From Shimazuella alba (GTDB lineage Bacteria > Bacillota > Bacilli > Thermoactinomycetales > Thermoactinomycetaceae): a DNA stretch of 64,000 bases. The notes beneath the pieces were generated by a model. It searched no databases. It worked only from the letters and a program-made list of their open reading frames with translations, and was not told where the DNA came from. Each line of letters opens with the position of its first letter. The stretch's first letter is position 1. The position numbers were made by a program, and so were the translations under genes. Of this stretch, positions 25,303 to 33,985 are shown in pieces. The DNA lies in contig NZ_WUUL01000004.1 of the NCBI RefSeq assembly GCF_009831235.1, positions 62,001-126,000 on the forward strand, given 5' to 3'.

Positions 25303-26871
25303 ATGCTGGGCAAGAAAAAGTGGATGTCCTCTCTAGCTGTATTGCTTACAGGGGCATTGTTTGTAACAGGTTGTGCATCAAATGCAAATTCCAATCAAGG
25401 AAATCAAGACACACGAAAAACGATGACCATCGCTTATTCTGACGGTGGACAAACGCTCGATCCAGCAGAAGCAAGCGATCTTACTTCTGACACCATGACC
25501 ATGAACGCCTATGATCAATTGGTGACATACGGAGTCAAAACAGTGGATGGTAACCAAAAAGCAGATACAGAAGATATCAAACCAATGCTCGCATCAGAAT
25601 GGAAAGTTTCTGCTGATGGCAAAACATATACCTTCATATTGCGTGATGCTAAATTCCACAGTGGAAATCCAGTAGATGCAGAGTCTGTAGTTTATTCGAT
25701 GAATCATGTGAAGAACTCTCAAAATGGTAGTTTTATGTACCAAATGGCTTCTATTAAAAAGGTAACAGCCAAAGATGACAAAACCGTTGTAATTGAACTA
25801 AATCGTCCAAACCACATGTTCCTTCAAATGATTGGAATGTATACCTTCTCTATCATCGATGGAAAAACAGTAAAAACAAAACCCAAAGACTATTTAAAAA
25901 CCAATACTGCTGGTTCTGGTCCATATAAAGTAGATTCATGGGACCCGGCTTCTCAAGCGGTTCTTTCAGCCAATACAAGCTACTGGCAAGGTGCTCCAAA
26001 GATTAGCAAAGTGACAATGAAATTTATCAAAGAACCTTCTAACCGTGTTATGTTACTGAATAAAGGCGATGTTGATCTTGCAATTGAAATACCTCCAAAA
26101 GATGTGGACAGCATTAAGAAAAACGCGAAACTCAACGTAACCTCTACTCCAAGTAATCGGATTTTGTACTTTGCTTTTAATGAAAAAGTAAAACCTTTTG
26201 ACAATGCCAAAGTTCGACAAGCAATCAACTATGCAATTCCATATGATCAATTGGTACATGACGTCATGTATGATCAAGCAAAACAATTGAAAAGCTCTAT
26301 TCCAAGCAGTATGCCTGGATATACGGAAGACGGTTTTGTATATAAACATGATTTGAATAAAGCAAAGCAATTGCTTAAAGAAGCAGGTCTTCCAAATGGT
26401 TTTACATTCGATTTCACGTTAGGTTCTGGTTTTGATGACTGGAAAGATGACGCAGTTCTCATTCAAGCAGAGTTGAGGAAAATTGGTGTCACGATGAATA
26501 TCAAGCCAATGGCTCGTCCTGAATTTCTAACTGCAGTAAACCAAAAAACGCTTACTACCTATATTTCTAAGTGGACTTCCTTTGTGAATGATCCTGGATA
26601 TCATTTAGGACTATTGTTATACAGCAAAGGTTCCTCCAATGCATTCAGCTACAATAATGCCCAAGTAGACAAGCTGTGGGAGCAAGCTGAAATAGAGAAA
26701 GATAAACAAAAGCGTGAAGCTCTGTATAAACAAATGCAAGTATTGATCAATGCAGATGCACCATGGGTTTATCTCTATGAATACAACCGGGTAGTCGGAT
26801 CGAAGAAAGAAGTAAAAGGTTATATCACCTATCCAGATGAATGTATTCGTTTCTTCCCTCTATCCAAATAA
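25303..26871 (+). CDS. Peptide-binding lipoprotein, family 5
   Basis: This protein of about 522 aa has a signal peptide with lipobox LFVTGC and the family 5 SBP features: LDPAEASDLTSDTMTMNAYDQLV, LASEWKVSADGKTYTFILRDAKFHSG, and NAKVRQAINYAIP. It binds peptides or related compounds outside the membrane and delivers them to the DppBC-type channel. ATG 25303 is preferred because AAAGGAGTG is 8 bases before it. The gene is separated from the permeases by about 125 bases. A moderate hairpin after it may reduce transcription of downstream enzymes relative to the binding protein. Confidence 0.93.
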   Translation: MLGKKKWMSSLAVLLTGALFVTGCASNANSNQGNQDTRKTMTIAYSDGGQTLDPAEASDLTSDTMTMNAYDQLVTYGVKTVDGNQKADTEDIKPMLASEWKVSADGKTYTFILRDAKFHSGNPVDAESVVYSMNHVKNSQNGSFMYQMASIKKVTAKDDKTVVIELNRPNHMFLQMIGMYTFSIIDGKTVKTKPKDYLKTNTAGSGPYKVDSWDPASQAVLSANTSYWQGAPKISKVTMKFIKEPSNRVMLLNKGDVDLAIEIPPKDVDSIKKNAKLNVTSTPSNRILYFAFNEKVKPFDNAKVRQAINYAIPYDQLVHDVMYDQAKQLKSSIPSSMPGYTEDGFVYKHDLNKAKQLLKEAGLPNGFTFDFTLGSGFDDWKDDAVLIQAELRKIGVTMNIKPMARPEFLTAVNQKTLTTYISKWTSFVNDPGYHLGLLLYSKGSSNAFSYNNAQVDKLWEQAEIEKDKQKREALYKQMQVLINADAPWVYLYEYNRVVGSKKEVKGYITYPDECIRFFPLSK

Positions 26872-26882
26872 AATAATGGTTT

Positions 26883-26910
26883 CCCCTTAAGTGAATACTT
26901 GAGGGGGCCT
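26883..26910 (+). terminator. intra-operon hairpin
   Basis: CCCCTTAAGT (26883-26892) and ACTTGAGGGG (26897-26906) form a 10-bp stem with one wobble, followed by CCTTTT. It is likely a partial terminator or mRNA end point between the binding protein gene and the peptidase gene. Confidence 0.5.
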
Positions 26911-26931
26911 TTTCCATAGGAGTGTAGAATT

Positions 26932-28185
26932 GTGGATCTTCAACAAAAAGTAATAGACGAAATCGAACGACAAAAAGAAGACTTACTTGCCCTCTGCTCT
27001 AAATTGTTGCAGATGAATACAGAAAATCCACCCGGTGATACAAGTGAGATCAGTGAATTTATTATTCGGTACTTATCTTCTTTTGGCATTGAAACAGAAG
27101 TTCATGAATCAAATCCTAAAATGTTTAATTTGATTTCATCCATTGGTGAAAACAAGGACAATAAGCATCTCATTTTATGTGGACATACAGATGTTGTTCC
27201 AGTTGGAGATTTGGAGAAATGGGATTTTGATCCTTTTTCTGGACATATTGAAAATGGATTTATCCACGGTCGAGGCGCAAGCGATATGAAATGTGGCCTA
27301 GCAGGCCTCGTTTTTACGATGGGATTGTTCAGACGACTGGATATCCCTCTGGCAGGTAAACTTTCTTTACTCGTAGTACCAGATGAAGAAACGGGTGGAG
27401 AATATGGAGTCCCTTGGGTATTGGAGCGCAGTCTCATACATGGATCTGCTGCTGTGATTGCTGAGCCGTCTCATCCACAACATCCGACAATTGGACAAAA
27501 AGGCAGCTGTTGGTTTGAAGTTGAGATCGAGGGGACTCCTGGACACGGCAGTTTGTCTCCTGTTATTGGAGACAGCGCGATTTTAAAAGCAGTCAAAGCA
27601 ATTGAAGTACTGCAAAACATTTGGAATTTTGAAGTGAAGATACCTGATGAAATGAAAGAAATCATTGAAATCACGAAAGCATATATTCGCAAACGGGAAG
27701 AAACAGATACGAGTGATGTGTTGGATCATATCACCGTAAATATCGGGACTATTCATGGTGGAACGAAGGCAAATGTGATCGCAGATCATGTCGTCATTCA
27801 GGTGGATACACGGTTGCCTTTTGGAGTTCAAAATGAGGAGATGTTTCCAAAGGTAAGAAAATTGTTAGCGGATGCAGGGATCGAGGCAAAAGTACGTCCA
27901 ATCGGTTTCCAAAGTACGGCAAACTGGACTCCTCCAACAAATGAAATTGTTTCTTCTTTGGTGGAAAGCATCAAACAAGTCAGTCAAAAAGATGCTTATG
28001 GTGTATTGCAATGGGCTTCTAGTGATGCAAGACATTTTCGAGCACACAACATTCCGGTGCTGCAATATGGACCTGCTGATCTTCCGACGATTCATTCTTA
28101 TAACGAACGTGCGCCAATTGATCAAGTGATTCAAGCAGCAAAAGTATATGCACTCACTTCTCTAAAATATTTAGGAGTGAAGTAG
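26932..28185 (+). CDS. M20 family metallopeptidase (ArgE/DapE/ACY1 type)
   Basis: This 417-aa zinc hydrolase has the metal motifs GHTDVVPVG, GRGASDMKCGLAG, the catalytic Glu region PDEETGGEYG, and EPSHPQ. The dimerisation domain contains GTPGHGSLSP. M20 enzymes remove acyl groups or cut dipeptides. The start is GTG 26932 with AGGAGTG upstream. Being inside the peptide transport operon, it most likely hydrolyses the imported compound. Confidence 0.88.
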   Translation: MDLQQKVIDEIERQKEDLLALCSKLLQMNTENPPGDTSEISEFIIRYLSSFGIETEVHESNPKMFNLISSIGENKDNKHLILCGHTDVVPVGDLEKWDFDPFSGHIENGFIHGRGASDMKCGLAGLVFTMGLFRRLDIPLAGKLSLLVVPDEETGGEYGVPWVLERSLIHGSAAVIAEPSHPQHPTIGQKGSCWFEVEIEGTPGHGSLSPVIGDSAILKAVKAIEVLQNIWNFEVKIPDEMKEIIEITKAYIRKREETDTSDVLDHITVNIGTIHGGTKANVIADHVVIQVDTRLPFGVQNEEMFPKVRKLLADAGIEAKVRPIGFQSTANWTPPTNEIVSSLVESIKQVSQKDAYGVLQWASSDARHFRAHNIPVLQYGPADLPTIHSYNERAPIDQVIQAAKVYALTSLKYLGVK

Positions 28186-28199
28186 AAGGAGGGATACGC

Positions 28200-29183
28200 A
28201 TGGAGACTCTACTTCGTGTAGAAGATTTACGAACACAGTTTCATACAGATGCGGGTCTCGTGCATGTGGTAGACGGCGTAAACCTTGAGTTAAAAAAAGG
28301 CGAAATTCTGGGCATTGTAGGGGAGTCTGGTTGTGGAAAAAGTGTGACATCGCTTTCTATCATGCAACTTTTACCCAAAGGAATTGGCAAAGTAACTTCT
28401 GGTAACATTTCGCTAGAGGGAAAAGATATTCTAGCAATGTCTAAATCAGAGTTGCGAAAAATGCGAGGAAGCCAGATTTCCATGATATTTCAAGAGCCGA
28501 TGACTTCGTTAAATCCTGTCTTTAAAGTAGGAGACCAAATCATGGAAGCAATTCGTTTTCATATGAAGCTTTCTAAAAAAGAAGCAAAGTCATATGCGAT
28601 TGAGATGTTAACGAAAGTTGGGATCTCTCGTCCCGAATCAGTTGTAGATGAATATCCGCATCAGCTTTCCGGAGGAATGCGGCAGAGAGTAATGATCGCG
28701 ATCGCTATGGCATGTGAGCCAAAGATTTTGATCGCTGATGAGCCAACTACAGCACTAGATGTGACCATTCAAGCGCAGATTTTAAATTTAATGCGTCAAC
28801 TGCAACAAGAAAAAGGGACATCCATCATGTTGATCACCCATGATTTAGGGGTGGTTGCAGAAATGTGTGATCGAGTGGTGGTGATGTATGCAGGGCAAGT
28901 GGTGGAAGAAACAGATGTAAAATCACTGTTTAAAAATCCGAAACATCCTTATACCAAAGGCTTATTAGCCTCGCTGCCCCAACTTACAAGTGAGTCAGAT
29001 CGATTAAACTCCATCCCAGGGCAAGTGCCCGCATTAGATGAGATGCCAGTAGGGTGTCGGTTTGCTCCACGTTGTGAATTCCGAATGAGTGTTTGTGAGA
29101 CAAGCAATCCTGCTTTGCTCGATACAGGGGAACTACACAACTGTCGATGCCATTTATACCAAGAGGAGGGGGTTTCGTCATGA
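28200..29183 (+). CDS. Peptide ABC transporter ATPase, DppD type
   Basis: This 327-aa ATPase has Walker A GESGCGKSVTSLS, signature LSGGMRQRVMIAIAMA, Walker B ILIADEPTTALD, and the C-terminal oligopeptide ABC extension with the iron-sulfur-type cysteines in GCRFAPRCEFRMSVC. It pairs with the DppF-type ATPase whose ATG overlaps its TGA. Confidence 0.94.
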   Translation: METLLRVEDLRTQFHTDAGLVHVVDGVNLELKKGEILGIVGESGCGKSVTSLSIMQLLPKGIGKVTSGNISLEGKDILAMSKSELRKMRGSQISMIFQEPMTSLNPVFKVGDQIMEAIRFHMKLSKKEAKSYAIEMLTKVGISRPESVVDEYPHQLSGGMRQRVMIAIAMACEPKILIADEPTTALDVTIQAQILNLMRQLQQEKGTSIMLITHDLGVVAEMCDRVVVMYAGQVVEETDVKSLFKNPKHPYTKGLLASLPQLTSESDRLNSIPGQVPALDEMPVGCRFAPRCEFRMSVCETSNPALLDTGELHNCRCHLYQEEGVSS

Positions 29184-30145
29184 GTACTTTATTACAAGTG
29201 ACCAACTTGAAGAAACATTTTCCTGTCACCAAAGGTTTTTTTCAAAAGCAAGTTGGAGCAGTGAAGTCAGTGGATGGAATCTCCTTTGAAATGCAAGAAG
29301 GAAAGACACTCGGAATCGTTGGCGAATCAGGTTGTGGTAAATCGACTACTGGTCGAGCATTGCTGCGAATTTTGGAACCAACTGAAGGAGAAGTTGTATT
29401 TGATGGGGTTAATATAGGCAAATTAACAAAAGACGAGCTTCGATCTTTTCGTACCAATATGCAGATGATATTCCAAGATCCCTATGCTTCTTTAAATCCA
29501 AGATGGACGGTTCAGCAAGTATTGGAAGAACCATTACTCACTCATGGTAAGAACTCCAAAGAGACAATAAAACAAAGAGTCACAGAATTGATGGAGTTGG
29601 TTGGTTTATCTCCGCAACAAGCTGGTCGTTTTCCCCATGAATTTTCCGGTGGTCAGCGTCAACGGATTGGGATCGCTCGGGCAATTGCTTTAAATCCAAA
29701 GTTTATTGTCTGTGATGAACCAGTATCTGCTTTAGATGTTTCCATTCAAGCACAAGTCTTGAATCTGATGAAAGACTTGCAACAAAAGTTTTCCCTCACT
29801 TATTTGTTTATTTCCCACGATCTGTCTGTGGTGAAATTTATTAGTGATCGAGTAGGTGTGATGTACTTGGGAAAATTGGTGGAACTAGCACCGACAGATG
29901 AGGTTTTTGCAGAGCCTTTGCATCCCTATACCAAAGCACTGATTTCCGCTGTTCCAGTGCCTGATCCCGAAGCAAAAAGAGAGCAAATTGTGTTGTCTGG
30001 TGATGTACCGAGCGCGTTAAACCCTCCGAAAGGATGTGCCTTTCATACCAGATGCCCTGTTGCGATGGATGTTTGTAAATCTGTTGTTCCTAAATGGCAA
30101 GAAGTTTCGACAGGCAGACAAATTGCTTGTCACTTATATGAATAA
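29180..30145 (+). CDS. Peptide ABC transporter ATPase, DppF type
   Basis: This 321-aa ATPase has Walker A GESGCGKSTTGRALL, signature FSGGQRQRIGIARAIA, Walker B FIVCDEPVSALD and the C-terminal GCAFHTRCPVAMDVC extension. ATG 29180 has GAGGAGGGGG before it and overlaps the previous stop (ATGA), so an earlier in-frame start at 29147 is not needed. Confidence 0.94.
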   Translation: MSTLLQVTNLKKHFPVTKGFFQKQVGAVKSVDGISFEMQEGKTLGIVGESGCGKSTTGRALLRILEPTEGEVVFDGVNIGKLTKDELRSFRTNMQMIFQDPYASLNPRWTVQQVLEEPLLTHGKNSKETIKQRVTELMELVGLSPQQAGRFPHEFSGGQRQRIGIARAIALNPKFIVCDEPVSALDVSIQAQVLNLMKDLQQKFSLTYLFISHDLSVVKFISDRVGVMYLGKLVELAPTDEVFAEPLHPYTKALISAVPVPDPEAKREQIVLSGDVPSALNPPKGCAFHTRCPVAMDVCKSVVPKWQEVSTGRQIACHLYE

Positions 30146-30169
30146 ATCAAAAGAGAGGAATGGGAAAGT

Positions 30170-31117
30170 ATGTCTTTAAAACAAACAATAACAGCATTTG
30201 AAGCATTAGATGATGCCTATGTAACAGGAGAGAAAGTAAAGTCTTTGTTTACAGAAAATGAACAAGTAGAAGTAAAGGTTCAAACGGTTAATGGTGAAGG
30301 CGGTTCTACTGACTTCATTCAAATTCGTATCAAAGGAACAACCGGTAAATCTAGCGGAGGAAATGCACCTACTCTTGGAGTAGTTGGGAGATTAGGGGGA
30401 ATTGGAGCACGTCCCAGCCGGATCGGTTTGGTATCGGATGGAGATGGTGCTATTGCAGCCGTTGCTAGTGCACTTAAATTAGCAGATATGGTGCAAAAAG
30501 GAGATCAGTTGGCAGGAGATGTCATCATCGCTACTCATATTTGCCCTGACGCACCTACTCTTCCACATGATCCAGTAGATTTTATGGATTCACCAGTAGA
30601 CATTTTGACGATGAATAAGTATGAAGTATCTGATGAAATGGATGCTATTTTATCGATTGATACGACAAAAGGAAATCGTGTGATTAATCACAAAGGAATA
30701 GCTATTTCTCCTACAGTGAAAGAAGGCTATATCCTGCGAGTAAGTGAAGACCTGCTCCGCATTATGGAGATGACAACAGGCCAATACCCAGTTACGTTTC
30801 CCATCACAACGCAAGATATCACTCCTTATGGCAATGATGTCTATCATGTAAATAGTATTTTACAACCATCAGTCGCTACAGATGCTCCAGTAGTTGGCGT
30901 CGCAGTCACTGCACAATCGATGGTTCCTGGGTGTGGTACTGGTGCAAGTCATGAAATCGATATTGCGCAGGCAGTCCGTTATGCGGTTGAAGTAGCGAAA
31001 GAGTTTACAAATGGTACTTGCAATTTTCATGATCAAGGAGAATTTGATCGTTTGGAAAAATTATATGGCTCGATGAAAGTTCTTCAAACAGCGGGAAACC
31101 AAACAGCAAACCAATAG
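30170..31117 (+). CDS. DUF1177 family protein
   Basis: This 315-aa soluble protein matches the DUF1177 family pattern: GRLGGIGARPSRIGLVSDGDGAIAA, ATHICPDAPTLPHDPVDFMDSP and the VVGVAVTAQSMVPGCGTGASHEIDIA region. The conserved Asp, His and Glu residues suggest a metal-dependent amidohydrolase, but this is inference; no function is established that I know of. GAGAGGAA precedes the ATG. It lies in a run with AroM and M29-like genes that is probably conserved as a unit. Confidence 0.82.
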   Translation: MSLKQTITAFEALDDAYVTGEKVKSLFTENEQVEVKVQTVNGEGGSTDFIQIRIKGTTGKSSGGNAPTLGVVGRLGGIGARPSRIGLVSDGDGAIAAVASALKLADMVQKGDQLAGDVIIATHICPDAPTLPHDPVDFMDSPVDILTMNKYEVSDEMDAILSIDTTKGNRVINHKGIAISPTVKEGYILRVSEDLLRIMEMTTGQYPVTFPITTQDITPYGNDVYHVNSILQPSVATDAPVVGVAVTAQSMVPGCGTGASHEIDIAQAVRYAVEVAKEFTNGTCNFHDQGEFDRLEKLYGSMKVLQTAGNQTANQ

Positions 31118-31130
31118 AGGTGAATGTGAG

Positions 31131-31805
31131 ATGTCAAGGAAAATAGGGATCGTAACAATAGGACAAGCGCCTCGCACAGATGTACAACCTATTTTTCAAA
31201 AGTATCTTCCTGATGTAGAAGTCGTTCAAGCGGGTGCTTTGGATGGTTTGCAAAAAGATCAAATCGATCAGACTCTATCTCCTGTAGATGGGGATTATGT
31301 TTTGACGACTCGTCTACAGACAGGTGACTCTGTTTTGGTTGCAAGGCATAAGATCGAGTCTTTGTTACAACAGAAGGTGCATCAGCTCGAGGATGCTCAG
31401 TGTGATCCGATTCTTGTGCTTTGTACAGGTGTCTTTGAGAGTTTAATAACTAAAAAAAGTGTACTTCTAGAGCCTGACCATGTTATTCCGCCTGTCGTCG
31501 CCGCTTTGGTCAAAAATAGAAAACTCGGAGTAATAGCTCCTCTTGAAGAACAAATTGATGACTTAGAAGAAAAATGGATTAATGTAGGACTTTATCCTTA
31601 TATGGCAGCAGCTTCTCCCTATACAGGTGATCATCTTGAATTTGAACGAGCCGTCCAGAAGCTAAAAGCCCAAGGAGCAGAAGTATTGTTGATGGACTGT
31701 ATGGGATATGATGAACAGATGAAGGCTGAAGTGATAGAAATCTCTGGTCTTCCTGTGATATTATCGAATGCATTAATGGTAAAACTGATGTCTGAGTTAG
31801 TGTAG
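31131..31805 (+). CDS. AroM family protein
   Basis: This 224-aa protein starts KIGIVTIGQAPRTDVQPIF and ends with VLLMDCMGYDEQMK and ISGLPVILSNALM, the AroM pattern, related in fold to Asp/Glu/hydantoin racemases. AroM is named from its place near aroL in E. coli; its activity is unknown. The racemase-like fold beside peptide hydrolases suggests action on an amino-acid product. The start has AGAGGTGA before it, and 13 bases separate it from the DUF1177 gene. Confidence 0.82.
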   Translation: MSRKIGIVTIGQAPRTDVQPIFQKYLPDVEVVQAGALDGLQKDQIDQTLSPVDGDYVLTTRLQTGDSVLVARHKIESLLQQKVHQLEDAQCDPILVLCTGVFESLITKKSVLLEPDHVIPPVVAALVKNRKLGVIAPLEEQIDDLEEKWINVGLYPYMAAASPYTGDHLEFERAVQKLKAQGAEVLLMDCMGYDEQMKAEVIEISGLPVILSNALMVKLMSELV

Positions 31806-31818
31806 TGGGGGGATAAAA

Positions 31819-32781
31819 ATGGCAGATTCCATCGATGCCAGTGTGAAACTGCTGGAAGATTGTCTAGGTCTAAAGCAAAATGAATTGTTTCTTATTGTGA
31901 CAGACAACAAAAAAATAGCATTAGCCCAGCAATTGCACCAAGCAGGACAACGCATTGGTGCGGAGTCCATGCTTTTATTAATGGAAGAAAGAAAGAAATC
32001 CGGTCAAGAACCGCCGATTCCTGTAGCAGAAGCAATGAAACAAGCAGACGCTGTCGTCTGTATTACTGAGCACTCCCTGACTCATACAGCAGCTCGTAAA
32101 GAAGCTGTTGCTACAGGGACAAGAGTAGCGACAATGCCGGGTATAACAGAAGATATGTTTTACCATGGAGCTGTCACCGCAGACTATAAAAAAGTGAGAG
32201 CGCTTACGGAAAAAGTGACCACTTATCTAGAGCAGAGCAGCGAAGTGAGAATTGAAAAAGAAGGGGAATCACTAACCTTCTCTATCGCAGGTCGCCATGG
32301 AATTGCTAGTACGGGAGTTTTGACAGAGCGAGGAGACTCTGGAAATCTTCCATCAGGTGAAGCATACATAGCCCCAGTTGAAGGGACTGCTACTGGAAAG
32401 GTTAAAGTAGACGGTTCTATTGCAGATATTGGGATATTGAATTCCCCTTTATGGCTCACCTTGGAAAATGGGAAGTTGGTAGATGTACAAGGAGAGGCAG
32501 CAGAGCAACTTCTCACGTTGCTTCATACTGATAAAAGCAGACAACTCGCTGAATTTGGGATCGGAACCAATGATAAAGCTAGAATCACAGGTGTGGTTTT
32601 AGAGGACGAGAAAGTATACGGCACCATTCATCTGGCATTTGGTAGTAATGTGACTTTTGGCGGTCAGATTGAAGCGGGAGTACATATTGATTTGGTGATC
32701 AGAGATCCAGATGTTTACTTAGATGGGAAGAAATTCATCAACAAAGGAATTCCGTTAGTGAACATGTCGCTATCAAAATAG
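31819..32781 (+). CDS. M29-like leucyl aminopeptidase (AmpS-related)
   Basis: This 320-aa protein is shorter than the roughly 410 aa of typical AmpS/AmpT. It keeps likely metal-binding elements: Glu in PSGEAYIAPVEG, Glu in VVLEDEKVYG, His in TIHLAFGSN and the His/Asp pair in GVHIDLVIRDPD. AmpS-type enzymes are cytoplasmic dinuclear aminopeptidases. It ends the operon, where it could cut imported peptides. The closest named families are COG2309-like; the exact role is unproved. Confidence 0.78.
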   Translation: MADSIDASVKLLEDCLGLKQNELFLIVTDNKKIALAQQLHQAGQRIGAESMLLLMEERKKSGQEPPIPVAEAMKQADAVVCITEHSLTHTAARKEAVATGTRVATMPGITEDMFYHGAVTADYKKVRALTEKVTTYLEQSSEVRIEKEGESLTFSIAGRHGIASTGVLTERGDSGNLPSGEAYIAPVEGTATGKVKVDGSIADIGILNSPLWLTLENGKLVDVQGEAAEQLLTLLHTDKSRQLAEFGIGTNDKARITGVVLEDEKVYGTIHLAFGSNVTFGGQIEAGVHIDLVIRDPDVYLDGKKFINKGIPLVNMSLSK

Positions 32782-32792
32782 ATAACGTTGCA

Positions 32793-32819
32793 GGAGCTGG
32801 TACAACTTGTACCAGCTCC
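32793..32819. terminator. GC-rich hairpin between the peptide operon and a cassette gene
   Basis: A perfect 11-bp stem, GGAGCTGGTAC and GTACCAGCTCC, with loop AACTT. No U-tract follows on the minus strand, where the convergent cassette gene ends at 32828; a short TTTATT follows on the plus strand. Confidence 0.75.
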
Positions 32820-32827
32820 CGTTTATT

Positions 32828-33184
32828 CTACTCCCTTAGGTTTTTAAGAGCAGAAATTATGGGCGGAATGCTGTCCCTCATGGAATCATAGGGAAGCCCC
32901 ACCATGCCATTAGCTAGAACATTTCGAAACCCAAGAAGAAGGCTTTGTGTGGTTTCAACGGGTGTATATTTGCCAACCTTGGCAAAACGAAATCCGATTC
33001 TTTGCATTTCTTGCAGGATTCGTTCAGTCGATTCCAGTTTTTCAATTGCCTGTGTTAAGTTATTTTGAAATTCGGCTTGTTTGCTAGCTGGAATTGATTT
33101 TCCTTTCACAGCTGTAAAGTCATAAGCTGCTTCCAGATGTTGAATAGCGAGGTTGATTTTTGTGACCCGATCAAATTTGCTCAC
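32828..33184 (-). CDS. Orphan cassette protein, 118 aa (intact paralogue 1 of 3)
   Basis: I do not recognise this all-helical soluble protein. Its core motifs are INLAIQHLEAAYDF, AIEKLESTERILQEM, GKYTPVET and a C-terminal PPIISALKNLRE. Two damaged relatives lie at 35101-35432 and 35643-35899 on the same strand. The GTG start has a modest AGAAGGG about 9 bases upstream, and TGATATAAT about 40 bases ahead fits an extended -10. Codon use is more G/C-ended than in the neighbouring operon. Confidence 0.75.
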   Translation of the reverse strand: MSKFDRVTKINLAIQHLEAAYDFTAVKGKSIPASKQAEFQNNLTQAIEKLESTERILQEMQRIGFRFAKVGKYTPVETTQSLLLGFRNVLANGMVGLPYDSMRDSIPPIISALKNLRE

Positions 33185-33334
33185 TGTTTGTGCCCTTCTC
33201 GAGTTTGGATTTTTCTTGCACCATTATATCAAGGGAGTGAGTAGCATGGAACACATAAAAGAAAATACAATCGTATGTTTGGAGATGGTGGTCTATTGTT
33301 TATTTTGATGTAAATGATGTATTGTAAATCAGGT

Positions 33335-33368
33335 GCCATGATTACAGTATCATTACTGTAATCATGGC
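33335..33368. terminator. 15-bp perfect hairpin
   Basis: GCCATGATTACAGTA and TACTGTAATCATGGC with loop TCAT. It overlaps the stop codon of a 39-codon minus-strand frame. Confidence 0.7.
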
Positions 33369-33481
33369 TTTACCCTGTTTGGGCATGGACCCTCAGGGGT
33401 GTTAGTGTCGACGTTTATCACCGCAACATTTGAAGACTTTATTCTTTCCTTGGCAGTAATCACTCGAACAATCACCAGCAT
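33362..33481 (-). CDS. Possible orphan cassette microprotein, 39 aa
   Basis: A short frame starts at ATG 33481 with AGAAGGA five bases before it and ends within a long perfect hairpin. The peptide begins MLVIVRVITAKERIKSS and ends PCPNRVKP. The layout (SD, short gene, hairpin on the stop) is that of the larger cassettes in this window. There is no homology I can name. It may instead be the surviving tail of a longer gene, as the frame stays open upstream of the ATG. Confidence 0.4.
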   Translation of the reverse strand: MLVIVRVITAKERIKSSNVAVINVDTNTPEGPCPNRVKP

Positions 33482-33970
33482 GCGAGTCCTTCTCTCGGGG
33501 GATTTTTGAGAGGGTTTAATCCTTTGTATACTAAGGAGATTTTTTAGAGCGGCTTTTTTATAAATGGATCATATTATTTTGACAAATAAAACTGATTTTT
33601 TCCTAATTGTTAACTTGGTGTTTACTGATATTTTTTAATCATTTTCGAGTGAGCTTTTGATTAACTGACTCCCAATCGCTTACGCAATTAAATGAGTATA
33701 GATATACCGACTCCAATTGCTTCTGCTCTTTTTCCAAAACTGTACGATATGTTCAAGTATTCCACGATTAACATACCTGATGTGTGAACAAATAAACATC
33801 TCTTTACTATTCCTTTGATCTAGAATAAGAGCGAAAATCCTTTCTTCTAAAAATATTCCTAGAGTCCTGCTACTTGACTATTAAAAAATTAACACGCTAG
33901 TATATAAATGTACTAAAAAACTAGTACTTAAGACTTTCGTCCGTCTCTACAATAGAATGATAATAGGAAA
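33482..33970. other. AT-rich intergenic region ahead of the SDR gene
   Basis: No gene is seen in 33482-33970. TTGACT (about 33873) and TAGTAT (about 33899) form a plausible promoter with an 18-base spacer, next to the palindrome at 33910. The remainder is AT-rich with no recognisable structure. Confidence 0.4.
33910..33927. promoter_or_regulatory. GTACTA-N6-TAGTAC palindrome, likely HxlR-type operator
   Basis: Perfect 6-bp arms GTACTA (33910-33915) and TAGTAC (33922-33927) lie just after a plausible -10. This resembles sites of YodB/CatR-like HxlR regulators, which often control oxidoreductases responding to quinones and electrophiles. No such regulator gene is in the window. Confidence 0.5.
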
Positions 33971-33985
33971 ATGAGGGAAATGAGA

